From Pseudopithomyces maydicus (taxonomy: Eukaryota; Ascomycota; Dothideomycetes; Pleosporales; Didymosphaeriaceae), in contig JANTUC010000016.1 of assembly GCA_026873275.1 (NCBI GenBank), forward strand, positions 806,001 through 870,000: a stretch of 64,000 bases of DNA, given 5' to 3'. Below the pieces are notes generated by a model that was given only the letters and a program-made list of their open reading frames with translations, searched no databases and was not told the DNA's origin. The stretch's first letter is position 1. The number at the start of each line of letters is the position of its first letter. A program made the translations under genes and the position numbers. This document shows positions 31,971 through 44,129 of the stretch, one piece after another.

Positions 31971-33613
31971 GATTGAAGCTTTTGCTGCTTTGATGTGATG
32001 ATCGGTATGGAGTGAGTTTTATTCGAGATGTGTGTAAAAGAATGTTATGAGATTGAGTTTGCTTTCAAAAGTGATGAAATAGAGATTGAGATCTTTTGAA
32101 GAGAGAATGTTGTCTTTACGGGGAGTTACTTTATACTTGCGCGGTATTGCGCATGGGGCAGAAGGAGGCAGGCCGCTGTCTGTGAGGTTGAGTCACTGAA
32201 GCCTTCACCACAAGTGACTAAGCTGAAGCATGAGTTCGAAACAATAGTTCTTTGTTAGCTTAGGGTCCTTGTGGAGCAATCACTCACTGTTAGTTGCCGT
32301 GTTGGAGGGTGCGTGCTTAGCAATAGCCAAGGGTAGCTCTAGAGTATAGAAATCTCTACTTTTGGATTCCATACCGTATTTTGCGATTAAAAAACAATCC
32401 CTTTAAACACCAGGAATCGGGGATCCCGGAGAACAGCCTCCTATGAGATCAAGAAGCAGCTACTACCTTGAGCTTTTACGAACACCCTGGGCATCCACTT
32501 GATAACCAAGCGGTTCTCTGCATGGAACCTCGAGCTAGTGATAGAAGAGTCCATTCTTTCTAGAAATCTGTTCCGTGCGGCAGATCTAACCAGGTAGATG
32601 TGCGTTACCAGGACCCAGCACCCATCACATATGCACGCCCCGGGTTTCCCAACACCCGACACAACGTGACCTATCAAGCTTGCAAAGCGGTTCCAAGCCC
32701 CAAACATTGCCACACCTGTAGATCGGTGGCCGGAATTTCCCATGATCAATGCACTCTATTGGGCTTCATAGGGTCAGTGATCCTCGACTTCGCTTGGGCA
32801 TCAATTGTGTAACGTTCGAAATAGCGGGGCAGCTGAACGGCTGTTGCAGAGCTCCCGAGTAAATGGTTCCTGGGACATGGGCGCTCATACCGGGTGTTAT
32901 GCCCCGATGGAGCTGTTTACTACCGTAATTAATACCCGCGAAGTCACTGGTGGTCAGGAAAAAATGATGGCTGTCTCGTATTTGGAGGTTTCAGGAACTG
33001 CAGCGAGTCGACATGACTAGATCATCATCCAAGAAACGCGGCAGAAGGAGAATATCTCACAGGAACAGTGGCTTGTGGAGCGGTGCGACGGTGACGTTGT
33101 CGCGGGAAACGGCTGTCACGTACGACGTGATGCACGTTCACTGAGCTAGACGGCACCTTCGATCCCCAGCCCTACGTCAATATGCAATAGACATGTCACG
33201 AGTAGATTAAGAAACCACGCTACATCAATATTGCTCAAATCAAACCCTCAAATCTGTGTAGAATGTTTCATTGGGAAGATGTAGCTAAACATGTGCCACC
33301 TTACTGGCCATGCCTGATGCAAAGTTTCTGCACGAAACCTCATATGGGAAGAATCCATGCCATATCACAAACCTCCCTGCCATATCGAAAATCCTTCTCC
33401 TTTCCCTTGCCAAATTCCGCCAGACTCCGAGAAATGCCGAGGATAAAGGAAGTGCCTCCGTGTAGGAGTCGGACATTCATACAGTCCGTTCGAATTGACC
33501 CATTGTGGTCAGTACCTGGTCGATCGTTCCATGATTAGTGCTGGTCGTTTTGTTCGTACCCATTTCATGGGCACAAAACCATTAAGTGGGACTTCAACAG
33601 TACTGGTGCGATC
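31971..33613. other. intergenic region
   Basis: About 1.6 kb between two minus-strand genes. Average composition, no frame with protein-like composition, no RNA gene recognised. Confidence 0.55.
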
Positions 33614-35526
33614 TCACATATAAGCAGGACCAGAGGCTCGCCAGTCAGCATCCGGGTCATTGTTGGCGGGGGCGGTCACAGTCAAAGATGGAGTCTCCCC
33701 AGCAGCTTTCGTGGGGGGCAGGCTCTTCCAACCCGCGTACTCATTCTCTTTCGTCTTTGTCTGTCCGTGTTTCTGGACGCCACCCAAAGCAAAGCTCCTA
33801 CGAATGCGAGTGTCGCAAACCTTGGCAGACAGACGAGGAAGATGCGCTAACTTCTTCTCCCAAGCAGCAGCATCCTCGGGGGTTGCTTTGGCACATATGG
33901 GAGCCCAATTGTTTGCCAGGCATTCGAAGATCGGCTCGGTGTTGTCCCACGCCAACTCTTCGACCAGGGAAACCAGCTCGGGGAGGGACCCTTGCGAATT
34001 TTTTCGCAAAACATCCGCGTAAAATGTCCCATGTACATGGGGTGTAAGCCCAATGCACGGGAGCAGCGGACGAGCTCTAGATTCTGGCGCTCGTTTGCTT
34101 CATGCCTCAGGCTCACGCTGAAGACTTTGTTGCAATAGGTATGCATAACGATCCACTCCAGCTGGACACTCAGTGCGTTCAGTGTGAAGTCGCCTGGTTT
34201 GAAATTCATGGAGACGGCGTTGGGAGTATCCTTCCAGTACCTAAAAGCCTTTGGAGAAACTTGCATGAACACATACTTGGGCAAGGTGGCCACGACCTTG
34301 TTGTCTATAGTGATCTGAGCCGTGGGTCCATATCCGAAAAGCTCGCGCTCTGCTTTCGACATGCGGCGGATGTCTTTTCCGGAATCGATCTCTGGGGGCT
34401 CCGCATCTCCACGGCGTGAATTATACATCATCTTGCGTCCGGCGATGGGCTGAGGCGGCTTCTTCTGAAACTTTGCAGTATCGATGCCAAAGGTCAGTTT
34501 CTTTGCAGGGGGAGGTGGCGGAACCCGCTTGATGGTATCCATTGTCGCGAATTTGGTCTGCAGTGGTACGCCTGCTGGTGAGGGCGAGCCCAGGGCCGGA
34601 AAATCCTCAGGTGACAGTGCTGGATAACTATCCTGGGCAGGAGGGGTAGCCTCGGCCTTGACTGGCGTCTTGATATTTGCAGTCAAGTCTGTAGCTTGCG
34701 AACCGACGTTCTCCATGCTGGGGGACACATAGTCGCCGCTTTCATACAAATCCTTGGAGTTATCGGAAACTTGCGAAACTCCGGGCGTAATAGAAGTAGG
34801 AGCCTGCTCAATGGCTGCGTCGCGCATGTGGTCATCGATCACGTCGCCAATCTCGGTAGAAGCATCTGAAGAAGGTGCACGGATATTCTCTGCGACTTGC
34901 AACTCGAGCTCCCGTAGTGAGACCAGAGTCGAATTCAGATCTTTCTGCAGCTCCTGAACATCGTGTTTCTTATTGCTGAGCTCCTCGGTCAACTCCGCAA
35001 TGTGGATATCTTGGTCGCGTTTGGCTTTTTCCATTTCCTCCACGCGTTTCTCCAGGCTATGAACGGTGCCTTCTAGATTCTGTACAATCTCGGCCTTGGT
35101 CTGACGGTCGGCCTCGAGCTGCTCGATGCGCGCCATCTGTTCCTTGATCTTGGCTTTCGCTTCATCGACATATTCGGCGAAATCTTTCTCAATGGTGGTA
35201 GCGCGAGCTGTGGAGCTTTCCAAGCCACGAGCGGCCTCCAAGTCTTCCTCGACGGAATCGGCCCATGACGTTGTCAGGAGTTTCGTCTGGGCAGAAGCCA
35301 CCGACGATGAGGCGGGCGGTGCCGAGGAGTGAGCTGAACCGCTGATGCTAGATGATTGATGCGATTTGAAGACTAGGCTAGGTTTCTTCGTTGTCGGCGC
35401 TTCGGTGCGTGGCGGCTCTTCTGGCTTCGCGGGCGTGGGCGTGGAAGTAGGCGCGGGTGGTGGTGCTTTCACACCACGCTTTTCTCCTATCTTGGACCAG
35501 AAGTCACTAGAGATAGAGCCCGACAT
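33614..35526 (-). CDS. coiled-coil protein of unknown function, one -1 frame break
   Basis: One uninterrupted exon apart from a single frame change near 33.99-34.00 kb. There the reading frame ending in CEKIRKG must continue one base out of step into SLPELVSLVEELAWDNTEPIFECLANNWAPI. The shift has the sense of one missing base, next to a T6 run (33999-34004) and a C3 run on the + strand. Counting it in gives 637 residues. Order: MSGSISSDFWSKIGEKRGVKAPPP with a Pro/Thr/Ser-rich tail; a coiled coil from about residue 85 to 215 (Glu/Lys/Leu heptads, e.g. RIEQLEADRQTKAEIVQNLEG); a disordered acidic-Ser region; then a C-terminal globular region of about 200 residues (RRMSKAERELFGYGPTAQITI onwards). 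The final 70 residues are again low complexity. I do not recognise the C-terminal domain. Confidence 0.72.
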
Positions 35527-37210
35527 GGCTATTTCGGACCGTATACGGGTTCAAACGCTGAACGTCAGGCATTATATAGGTATAGTGTACATACAAAAGG
35601 CAGGGGATTGGGTGCTGGAGGGGAATGGGTACTGGGGAGAAGCTTACTCTGATTACGAGGCGCGTAAAGCGGGCGGTCAAGGACGCGGTGGGTTCTCAGT
35701 CGAGCGAGCTCCGGCGGGTGGTGGAGGGAAAGAGTGGTGGAGGGCGCGGCCAAAGGGCTTTTAAGCACGAGCACTGCGCATAGTGAGAGTGCAGGACGGT
35801 GCGTGCTATACAAACGGAATAGCCGAACTCGCTTGGCAACGAAAGTGAGAGTCACGTACTCAGTTTGGCTGCGCGGGTGAAGGCAAAACGTTGGGCACGG
35901 ACCAGTCTGATGCTCCCTTGGTTGCAGCAGCTCGCAAAGGGAGGGAAGGAGCGATGGAGCAGCGTCGCGCTAAGACCGCGGTATCGATACGGCGTATCCT
36001 GTCGAACACAGCCCGAGGGAACGTGAATTGCTTGTTCATCTGTTGCTGGATGAATTGGCGGCATCAGCGGCGAATGCTGCCAATGTCCATGGCCACGACA
36101 GTGCATTGTGAACAGAGATCCACGACCGGAGGCAGGCCATAAGCTTCTACCGCTCGATATACCCCATCAAACCCACCTGTTAATATCCGTTGCTCACCAT
36201 CTCCCGTAAGTAAACGCGCCTCAGCACCTACCCCAACATTCGGCGCGTATTGCGCGTGATTGGTAAGTGGCCCTGGGCACCTTGGGAAGACGGCGAGACG
36301 CAACAAGCTCGTAGTGAGGAGAGGACTGGGGAAGAGAACTCATCATCACATCGAGCAGAGCAAATATCACTGCAATACAAGGAGGACGATATTATTGACG
36401 TCGGAACGACCTGACGCGACTGAAGTGTAGTTCCTGTGAAAGCGGGGCTCGGCGGAACGTTTTCCCGCGGATTCCTCATCGGATTCTTCGTCCACCTTCG
36501 TCCATACCTACGATGGACATAACCAGGCAAGAGCACTGTCAATAATCAACTAACTGGTACCTTTTCTACCTTCAGTCAGGTTTCTTACCACAGCTTACAT
36601 ACCGTGATTGTTAAGAGACCGGCATCTTTCATCGCCGAGTTGGACTGACCAAGATGATGAATCATGGGTTCTTGCGCTTTGTTTGCGAATTCTGATTGTA
36701 TGGTAAGAAACATTTGCCCGGAAATAGTCAGATTGGAAAGATCTGTAAGATCTCAGCACTTATGGGTCCTCCAGTTAAGGTATGCGCATCGGTGCTGTTA
36801 AGCCTGAGAACCGGCGACTGCTACAGCCATATTTGGACAATGAATTCGGTAACAACCGACGAACCATGCTCTATTTTTCCTTCTAGGCATTTCCCTTGCA
36901 CCTGACAATATTTCCTGAGCGTAACGAGCAACTACCCCATCTGAGAGTCCCACGGCAGTCGCCATCAAGTGCCTAAAACAGGTTTCCCTTGTCGTCTGTT
37001 TTTCTTTTGATTCCGAGTTGACATCCAACCAAAAAGCGCCATCAACGCTGCGAAGAACTCCGACTGATACACGGTACGGTTTTTCACTTGCAATTGTTAT
37101 ACAGGCTGACTCTTGAAGCTTGCGTTTCAGTCTTCCGATAGATTGGCTTTTGCCATACGTGACTTCAGATCTGTCCAGATAAGCGCATTACAATACAGCC
37201 GGTGTCAATA
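35527..37210. other. intergenic region, divergent promoters
   Basis: About 1.7 kb between divergent genes. 35.5-36.5 kb is of average composition, 36.5-37.2 kb more AT-rich. No coding frame supported. Confidence 0.55.
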
Positions 37211-40200
37211 ATGCTGTTCAAGAACCTGGCTTGCCTTGGACTGGGTGTACTCTCCGCCCGTGCGAACTCGCTCGGCGGGTCCACATCGTCCACACTGACA
37301 CCGTCTGACGGAGATTGGTATGTAATTTCTCGAGCTGGTGTTCCGTTGACCGCCCTTTGAAAACAACTACAAGGATCGGGGTCTGTAGATCCAATATTTA
37401 ACATTGTGCTGACTCGGACATTTAGGCACATTGGGTGCGATGAATCCAGCCGTTGTGGCTACTACCAAGATCGTATCAAACATTCCACTGTTCCTGCCAA
37501 AGCCTATCCGGACTTCATACCTGGCGCTGAAACCTACATCAAAGATCGTCAGGGTAGCGACACGCGCTGCAGCCGGACTGGCCTTGATTTGATTGAGAAG
37601 TTCGACGGGTCACACTGGGTTCACCACTTCAAGTGCCTCCCTGGCACCTCTTGTAACGATATCCTAGGAAGCGGTGCCTGTAGGGCCGACGATGAATATA
37701 CAATCCCTACAGATAACCACCTGTGGGTCTTCAAATGCCCGGACGCGTCCGACGAAAAAACATGTCGCTTCTCAAAGTCGCAAGCTATCGATGCGCAAGG
37801 CCTCCCAAAGTCCTTCAAACCTATCGGAACTACCCAGTGTAGTTCTAATAATCGAACTGTCCAAGATATCAACGGCAAGGATATATATTCTTGCGCACCA
37901 GAGGCTACTTGTACGGAGAAGGGAGACCATACTGGTTGCCAGCCACTTCGTCTGGCTATTCGTGAGTCATCCTACGAGAAAGGATACACAGTTCAAAGCT
38001 AATGAGACAGGCTCACACCGTGATTTCGACGATATTCTACCGGAAGAAGAGGTACCACAGACTCGGTGTCATCCCGATAACAACGTCTACAGACAAGTCT
38101 TCAACCACTATACGAACGAGTAGGACACGTTCGATCAGTGTCCAGACCGATGCTACGATGTTTCCGGGGAGGCAGTTTGCCTTCCGAACGACCTGGAACA
38201 TTGGCAGTTCCCAGCATATCAGCCCGGCTCCGAGGAAGAGGACATTATCGAGCTAGAACCCAATGGTGGAAATGTTGTTGCGCCGAGACAAACACATTGC
38301 CATCACACAAATAAACATTCTATCCAATTCTATGACCCCGGTATTACAGCCGCATGGACACACTTTTATAATTGTTCGGGCAGATGCCGAATGTTTCCGT
38401 CAGTGGCATTTCCTGGTGGGGCATTTCCTACTGTTCAAAATTACCCCGAATTTGCAGTATGCGAGGAAAGTGAGGACAAATTCGTAGTACCGATTCCGCC
38501 TCAGCCGGAATTCCCACCCCTCTCCCATCACCCCAAACCCGCCACTCGGCGGAATCAACCTGAAGTCATGTCACCTGAGGAGACACTCGTATGTGACAGA
38601 CCTGGACATGTGGGAGTGACTATGTATTATAAAGGGTTTAAGATCGCACATGGCCACTGCCCGCATGGGACGAGGTGTGTAAACACGGATGATCGTATTG
38701 CTTGGTGCAGAGGCCACGGACGCTCGTATCTTATGAGTCATGCTGGGTAAGTATCATAGTATCTGTTCAACTTCTGGAACACCACAAGAACATTCTAGCA
38801 AAAGCATATACTGACATATTGAAGTAATCGGCGTCGACAAAATCCACACAAGTCCAAAGCGCCAGATTTCCATACCTTCGATACACGATGCAATCCTCAC
38901 GATAGAGATGAAGTTCAGCGCTTCGAGAGTGGGAGATGGGTTCATCACTGGCAATGCATCTTCGGGAATTCCTGTCGTGATGTAGATGGCCATGGCAGTT
39001 GCAGCATCGGTGAGAACCTTTATCTATTGCCAGCCGCGAATGCTGGCTCGGTACGTCACGGTGAACAGTTCAGTCCTCTTCGCTCTAAAACAACTTGCAA
39101 CCCTGCGAATGCAAGCGAGATAGTTCATTACGATGGTGTCTCTTGGAAGGCCTCTAGCGTCTGTATTCCTCCCTTCAAATGTTTCGATTTCGAAGGAAAC
39201 CTAGAGACTGCGGTCTGCATTGCCCCCAATCTCCACTCGAAGAGGGTTTGGCTACCTTGGCCTTCACTTGGAAGTAGCATCAATAATGGGCAGATGACTC
39301 GTTGTAAAGATGATTCAACTCTCGAGGAATTCAAAGACGATTCATGGGTCCCACTGCGAAGGTAAGTTTTCTTAGGACGTGTGACATGTATCCAGAATAC
39401 CCAGGATCCGAACATCCTGCAATTCAATCAGCTTACTCAACTATTTATTATATGCTGACTCTATCTCTTTTATTAGGTGCGAGGGCGCTTTCAAATGCCG
39501 GGACGTGGAAGGCAGTTCGAATGGAGGCTGTGTTGCGGATGATATTTCCCAAATTATACATCAAGATGGAGCAAGCCGTGACCTGTCAAGGAGAGATATC
39601 AATACACGTTTGCCGAAGCGCTACGGTTCTGATTATGATCTTATTAGCACTGGCCAAAGGCTTGAGACGCAAGGAGAGGTGAGTGGTACCAACACATGAC
39701 AGCCGCCATTACTGTACATCTACTGACCCCTGTATAGATTTTGATCGAAGAAGGCATGGACCTTGATGCACAGAGCAAAGCTCTCGTAGAAACAATGGGG
39801 CGACTTTTCACAATCAGACATCGAGAAGTTCCGCGCGCTGGAAAAATCTAAATCTTCGGCGACCCAGGTAAAAGCTCAGGAAACTGGTGCACCAAATTCC
39901 CCACCCAGCAAAAATACAAAGAACCACCTTTCTCGTCGCGGTTCAGACGCACTGGTCGACGATAGCTTAGCTATGCATCGCCAAGCACATTCTCTGCTTC
40001 GTCAAGGTAGAAAGCTTGTGGCACAAGGAAAGTTGCTGCTCGAAACGATCTTCGGCAACAAGACAGACGAATATATCAGAAATGTCGCCCAACACCGCTC
40101 TAAAGCTGGACATCGAATCACGAATACTACAGGTGCTCATGCTACCACTGCCGATGATCATCCCAAGCTGGCTATAGATTCTTCCATGGATGGGGCTCAA

Positions 40201-40254
40201 TTGACCGACAGAGATAGCGACTTTGACTCGTACAGCGAATCCGATTCTGAGTGA
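37211..40254 (+). pseudogene. secreted cysteine-rich repeat protein with in-frame stop and frame break
   Basis: Spliced gene with exons 37211-37317, 37426-37961, 38011-38746, 38825-39361, 39477-39678 and 39738 onward; all junction phases agree. It starts with a signal peptide (MLFKNLACLGLGVLSARANS). The body has at least four repeats of a Cys-rich unit whose pattern is C, about eight residues, then a DG/W pair (FDGSHWVHHFKC, FESGRWVHHWQC, YDGVSWKASSVC), then PGTSC-like and a last Cys. Two lesions are visible. The first is an in-frame TAG at 38121-38123, inside a unit that clearly continues beyond it. The second is a frame break near 39790-39792, in the sense of one extra or two missing bases, just before QWGDFSQSDIEKF. 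If read as annotated, translation would end after about 250 residues. It may be a pseudogene or a nonsense allele; sequence error is also possible. No known family is recognised. Confidence 0.62.
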
Positions 40255-40643
40255 TAAAGTCACGACCACAAGCTTGCTGGTTCTCCGAAAACCGAAAGTT
40301 TCGCCTTCTACTTCATGTTTCGTCAGGATAGGTTTTGGTAGAGATGTGTCGAGGAGGATAAAGGAGGGTATGGGTTATTGTTTGTATGCTCTGTTGTTCC
40401 TCACAGCTTTTTCATGTTCGTTATTCCTTTTGTTCTTTGGCAAATAGAAAAGCGCAAAACTAAGTTTTTGTTTGCTAAAATGATACTTTTCTTTCGCTTG
40501 GGTACTCTGGTTTTCTAGATGTAGTAGAATTATCGCACAGCTCCGAGGGTAAACTTACTTTCCTGTGTGATGGTAGACGAGGGCGTGGAAAATACTCTCT
40601 TGTTTTCCAACCATAATTCCGATTATACCAGGAGATTGAATAT
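40255..40643. other. intergenic region, convergent 3' ends
   Basis: About 0.39 kb, T-rich, between convergent genes. Nothing beyond probable 3' untranslated regions. Confidence 0.6.
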
Positions 40644-42194
40644 TTATTCATCCCCAGTTAAGTCTATGACTTCTACCTGTTCATGGGTACTCTTTTCTTC
40701 TCCGGACAACATGCTGTTAAGCCAGGCCTCCAACCCTACCCACAGAATCGTTTCACCCACACTCTGTCTTTTACGGACGCAAAATTCTCGTAAAGAAGTA
40801 TACCTCTCTCGCTTCCAAAGCTCTTGTTGCTGCGGGGACTCTTGCCCCATAAGTTCTGCGGATACGGCATGCGCAATCTTTGCAAGACAGACAGGGCAGA
40901 GCGAGGGTGGTTGACGTGTATCTTCTTGCAGCGAAGATGTCGACTGCATTATACAGGCATAATATTGGCAGTGGCCGAGATACAGACAGTGACTATTGAT
41001 CACAATCAGCAGTATCCACAGTGAAACGACAAATGAATGATTTGATACATACCCGAGCTCGTGCGAAACCGTTCGTAGGACTCTCGATGCCCACAAACTT
41101 TCCATCTCTACCTTCGTCTCTCGTGACTTCAGGTCCGATACTGCATCAATCGCCGAGCGCATGGCTCCGCTTTTGCTGAGTCGAATCTCCGCTGCTGTCG
41201 GAGGTTTGATTTCGATATCTCCTTCCGCATCGCATATCTCCTTTACGACGCACTTGCAGTGACTCATTGGCCAAGCATGCCCTCGCACTATACCAATCTT
41301 TTCGTCCAAGAGAGGATTGTACCGCGCGGTCTGCACTAGACTGACGCGGCTCCCACCATACGCTCTCCCGGCGCAGAAGTCGTCTTCCGGAGACTCGTAG
41401 ATATCGTGATCAACCAGAAGAACTATGGCGCAGGCGTCGGAAGGAAGCATCGCTATCGCAGCGTCGAGAATATCGTCTAGATTTAGCTGGGCAGCAAACA
41501 TGTTGTCTGGGGCCGCCCGAGCGCGGACCCGCGTCGCTGCTTTGCCATAGTCTAGGGCAACATACTTCGGAATTTCATCGATAGATGGTACGGTTCGTGA
41601 TTTGCCTTGTTCCCAGGCTGTCCAGCGGAGGTTGGTGGGAAGGCGCTTTACGGGGAGGCCGTGATAGAAGCTGGATAGGTAGGAGATTGTTTCGTCAACG
41701 GTAGGAGGACTCAGCTGAACTTCATCTGCAGTATTTTTTCCATTGTTCTTCTCCTTCTTCGCGCGCTTTACTGGACGAGCACTTTCCGCCTGCTTCACAT
41801 TTGGCTTTACCCAGTCCCGCATGAATTCCACCTCTTTGCCAATTTTCGGCGCCGTACCTACATAGAGCGTCTTTCTCACAGGCGTGATCTTGTTCCGTAT
41901 TACTGCGTTCAGCCAGCTCTTCAAACTTTGTGCAGGCATATCGCCCTCAGGTTCGTAATTCAATGCATCGTGCGGCAAGATCAAGGGTGCCGGAAAATTT
42001 TGGCTTTCGGCTTGGCTTTGCCTTGTGAGCTTGGAGTTTCTAGCTGAAAGATTTCTGTCGGGAGGGGCGCGACCAGACTTCGTGGTTGCGGCGATCCTTG
42101 CTCGCATATCAGTTTGTTCGAAGCCTGCCAGTGGGGCGAAGGGTGACGGTGTCAGTTGGAGGACATCGTGCTTGCATGTTGAAGTTTTCCCCAT
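40644..42194 (-). CDS. archaemetzincin-type zinc metallopeptidase with C-terminal SIM
   Basis: Two exons (41053-42194, 40644-40992) with a 60-nt intron inside the active site give 496 residues. Splicing joins SHELG to HCLYLGHC and produces the archaemetzincin (M54) signature HExGHCLxLxHC, then YYACIMQSTSSLQEDTRQP and the second Cys pair LCPVCLAKI. The unspliced frame stays open but destroys the motif, so the intron must be removed. The upstream half carries the domain's core (DILDAAIAMLPSDACAIVLLVDHDIY, then CAGRAYGGSRVSLVQTARYNP). A Lys-rich patch PVKRAKKEKNNGK near residue 140 resembles a nuclear localisation signal. The last residues (EVIDLTGDE) match a SUMO-interaction motif. Family members in animals are AMZ1/2; the substrates of the fungal ones are unknown. 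Confidence 0.9.
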   Translation of the reverse strand: MGKTSTCKHDVLQLTPSPFAPLAGFEQTDMRARIAATTKSGRAPPDRNLSARNSKLTRQSQAESQNFPAPLILPHDALNYEPEGDMPAQSLKSWLNAVIRNKITPVRKTLYVGTAPKIGKEVEFMRDWVKPNVKQAESARPVKRAKKEKNNGKNTADEVQLSPPTVDETISYLSSFYHGLPVKRLPTNLRWTAWEQGKSRTVPSIDEIPKYVALDYGKAATRVRARAAPDNMFAAQLNLDDILDAAIAMLPSDACAIVLLVDHDIYESPEDDFCAGRAYGGSRVSLVQTARYNPLLDEKIGIVRGHAWPMSHCKCVVKEICDAEGDIEIKPPTAAEIRLSKSGAMRSAIDAVSDLKSRETKVEMESLWASRVLRTVSHELGYVSNHSFVVSLWILLIVINSHCLYLGHCQYYACIMQSTSSLQEDTRQPPSLCPVCLAKIAHAVSAELMGQESPQQQELWKRERYTSLREFCVRKRQSVGETILWVGLEAWLNSMLSGEEKSTHEQVEVIDLTGDE

Positions 42195-42717
42195 GACTTT
42201 TCTTATCGAAAGCCTCTTCTAGTCTCGCTGAGTCTTGACCTGTGATATTTGTAAATTAAATAGTGGCTGGTCGTAATTTCTAGATCATGCTCCGCGTTGC
42301 TTTCAATAGCAGCAGCTCTGGGTGTATAGGCGAGGTAGGAGTTCCAGACGCATGGCAGTCAATTTGATCTTATATAGGATGGTGAGGCTCAGAAATTCAA
42401 GGCTAGGATGGCAATTTTGGAGGAAGAAATCGAGGCGCAGTTGCTGCCTCCTCTTCACCGCCCCATGCGCTAGGCCCAATTTGGACAGGGTTGTCGTCGT
42501 ATCCACTCGCATTTCGTTTACTATTAGGCTACAATACTAGATACAATCGAACCATGAGCACTCCCCATTGAGTGATAAAAGTAAGAAGGAGAATACCTGC
42601 CAGAATTCATGCAATTATCCCACCGGAAGAGCACCCTAAAGCTCAATCCAGTATTTTGTTGCTAGAGAACCATGCGGGATCGTGAACCCGGCATGTTTTG
42701 TGTCAGAGCTCCATGTC
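42195..42717. other. intergenic region
   Basis: About 0.5 kb with the archaemetzincin promoter. No additional feature recognised. Confidence 0.6.
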
Positions 42718-43542
42718 CTATACCTCGTCTTTGTTTGCAACCGAGCTACCCTCTATGCCTAGATTCCCCATAATCATTTGTGTGTGTTCGATCTCTTTGA
42801 GCAATTGCTGATATTTCTCCACAAGAATAGCAAAATAATTATAATTTTGGAAAATTGCATCCCATTGCTCTGGAAGGAGAGGACACTGACCAATGTTATG
42901 AAGGTACACGTAGCGCTCTGCAATCGCTGGGAGAATGAGATCATCAGTTGAGAGATTTCGCAACAGAAAGTCGAGCATACACGCATCGTCCGCCAGTTGA
43001 TGTTTTCCTATCAGTAGTTGGATAAAAGGGTTACCAAGCTTATTGGCGAAGTGATGCATCCCTACTTTGCGCATCGTGATGTAAATATAGAGCCAGAAGA
43101 ATTTGTCGTCCTCTTCAATGGAGGGCTCTTCAGGTAAAAAGTGTCTCCAATCGTTTGCCCGGAGGGCGCTGCAATACCAATCGAGGACTTCCATCAGATA
43201 TCCTGGGAGAATAGTGCCAAGATGAAGTTCAAACCTAGGCACACAGAGCGTCTTATCGAAAGAATTAGATACAGCTTCCAGAGCTCGTACTGGAAACTCG
43301 ATGAGTGTCCGTGTCGTGCCTTGGTTTTGTTGGAGAAGCTGCGCCTGTTCGGAAAGCTGGCGGCGTCGATCACGAGCGACGACCATACTTGCAGCTGACA
43401 ATTGATGCGACTGATGGAATTGGCTACTGTCGCATAGCACCGCAATCAGTACAGCCGGACCGTCGAGAAGCTGCTCGCGTACCTTCCGAGTTAGGGTTTC
43501 GGGCGCGACTATCATTTTTTCGGGATCATCTGACATCTCCAT
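42718..43542 (-). CDS. uncharacterised protein, BTB-C-terminal-like
   Basis: A single open frame of 274 residues that I do not recognise with confidence. The first 90 residues are mixed and end in a Gln-rich patch (QLSEQAQLLQQNQ). Residues 100-200 read FELHLGTILPGYLMEVLDWYCSALRANDW and then DKFFWLYIYITMRKVGMHHFANKLGNPF. This resembles the portion after the BTB core in fungal BTB/POZ-like proteins, in which a helix pair is followed by a YVLADKYG-like segment. No signal peptide or membrane segment. The frame remains open upstream to a TAACAG at about 43580, which would serve as a splice acceptor, so an additional 5' exon carrying a BTB core is possible but was not found in a compatible phase. 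Confidence 0.6.
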   Translation of the reverse strand: MEMSDDPEKMIVAPETLTRKVREQLLDGPAVLIAVLCDSSQFHQSHQLSAASMVVARDRRRQLSEQAQLLQQNQGTTRTLIEFPVRALEAVSNSFDKTLCVPRFELHLGTILPGYLMEVLDWYCSALRANDWRHFLPEEPSIEEDDKFFWLYIYITMRKVGMHHFANKLGNPFIQLLIGKHQLADDACMLDFLLRNLSTDDLILPAIAERYVYLHNIGQCPLLPEQWDAIFQNYNYFAILVEKYQQLLKEIEHTQMIMGNLGIEGSSVANKDEV

Positions 43543-44129
43543 AACAACAATGATGTTGGCAGATACCTTGCTGAAGAGGGTCTGTTACTCGGAAGTTAGC
43601 AGTGGTGTGAGATCTAGATATCGCGAGGAAGTTCGGAAGGGAACTCCTAACCAAGCCAAGACAAGAGAGTAGTTGAAGGTAGTGCGTGTGAAGAAAGCAT
43701 TAGATTCGAAAAGCAGTTTATGCTGAAGCAGTTCTTAAAAGCTTTGACCAACATTTTACTCGGCCATTACGGTTATGCCAAACAGTGTGCTCCTTCACCT
43801 GAGTCAACGTCGCAGTGGACCCTACCAGGCAATTTCTCGGTTACGGCTAGTCCCTCGACTCGTAAACGTTGATTCGACCTTGGCAGGGTGAAAGGTGAAA
43901 TCCAAGTGACAGAGAGTCTATCTACTCTAGTGTGTACGTAATAATGTGAATGGCAGCCGAGGCGGCCAGCGGCACGTGACGTGGCAGCCTCCAGCTACAT
44001 ATATCAACCTCACTGCACTCTCCACCACTCTTACCCCACTCTCTGTCTCCCAACAAGCTAGAACCTTGAGACAACTTTACGCCCGTTCTGCAGGTGCACG
44101 AACTCAACCATATACCTTCGCGAGCGACC
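43543..44129. promoter_or_regulatory. divergent promoter region
   Basis: About 0.59 kb between two divergent genes. The part next to 44.13 kb is CT-rich with a TATATAT stretch at about 43998-44004. No specific operator recognised. Confidence 0.4.

Noticed and set aside
27095..32000. A larger RiPP cluster including Sec39 or the coiled-coil protein at 33.6 kb
   Set aside because: Sec39 is a housekeeping tether subunit and the coiled-coil gene has no biosynthetic features. Only the precursor and UstYa pair, and perhaps the hydrolase, are defensible.
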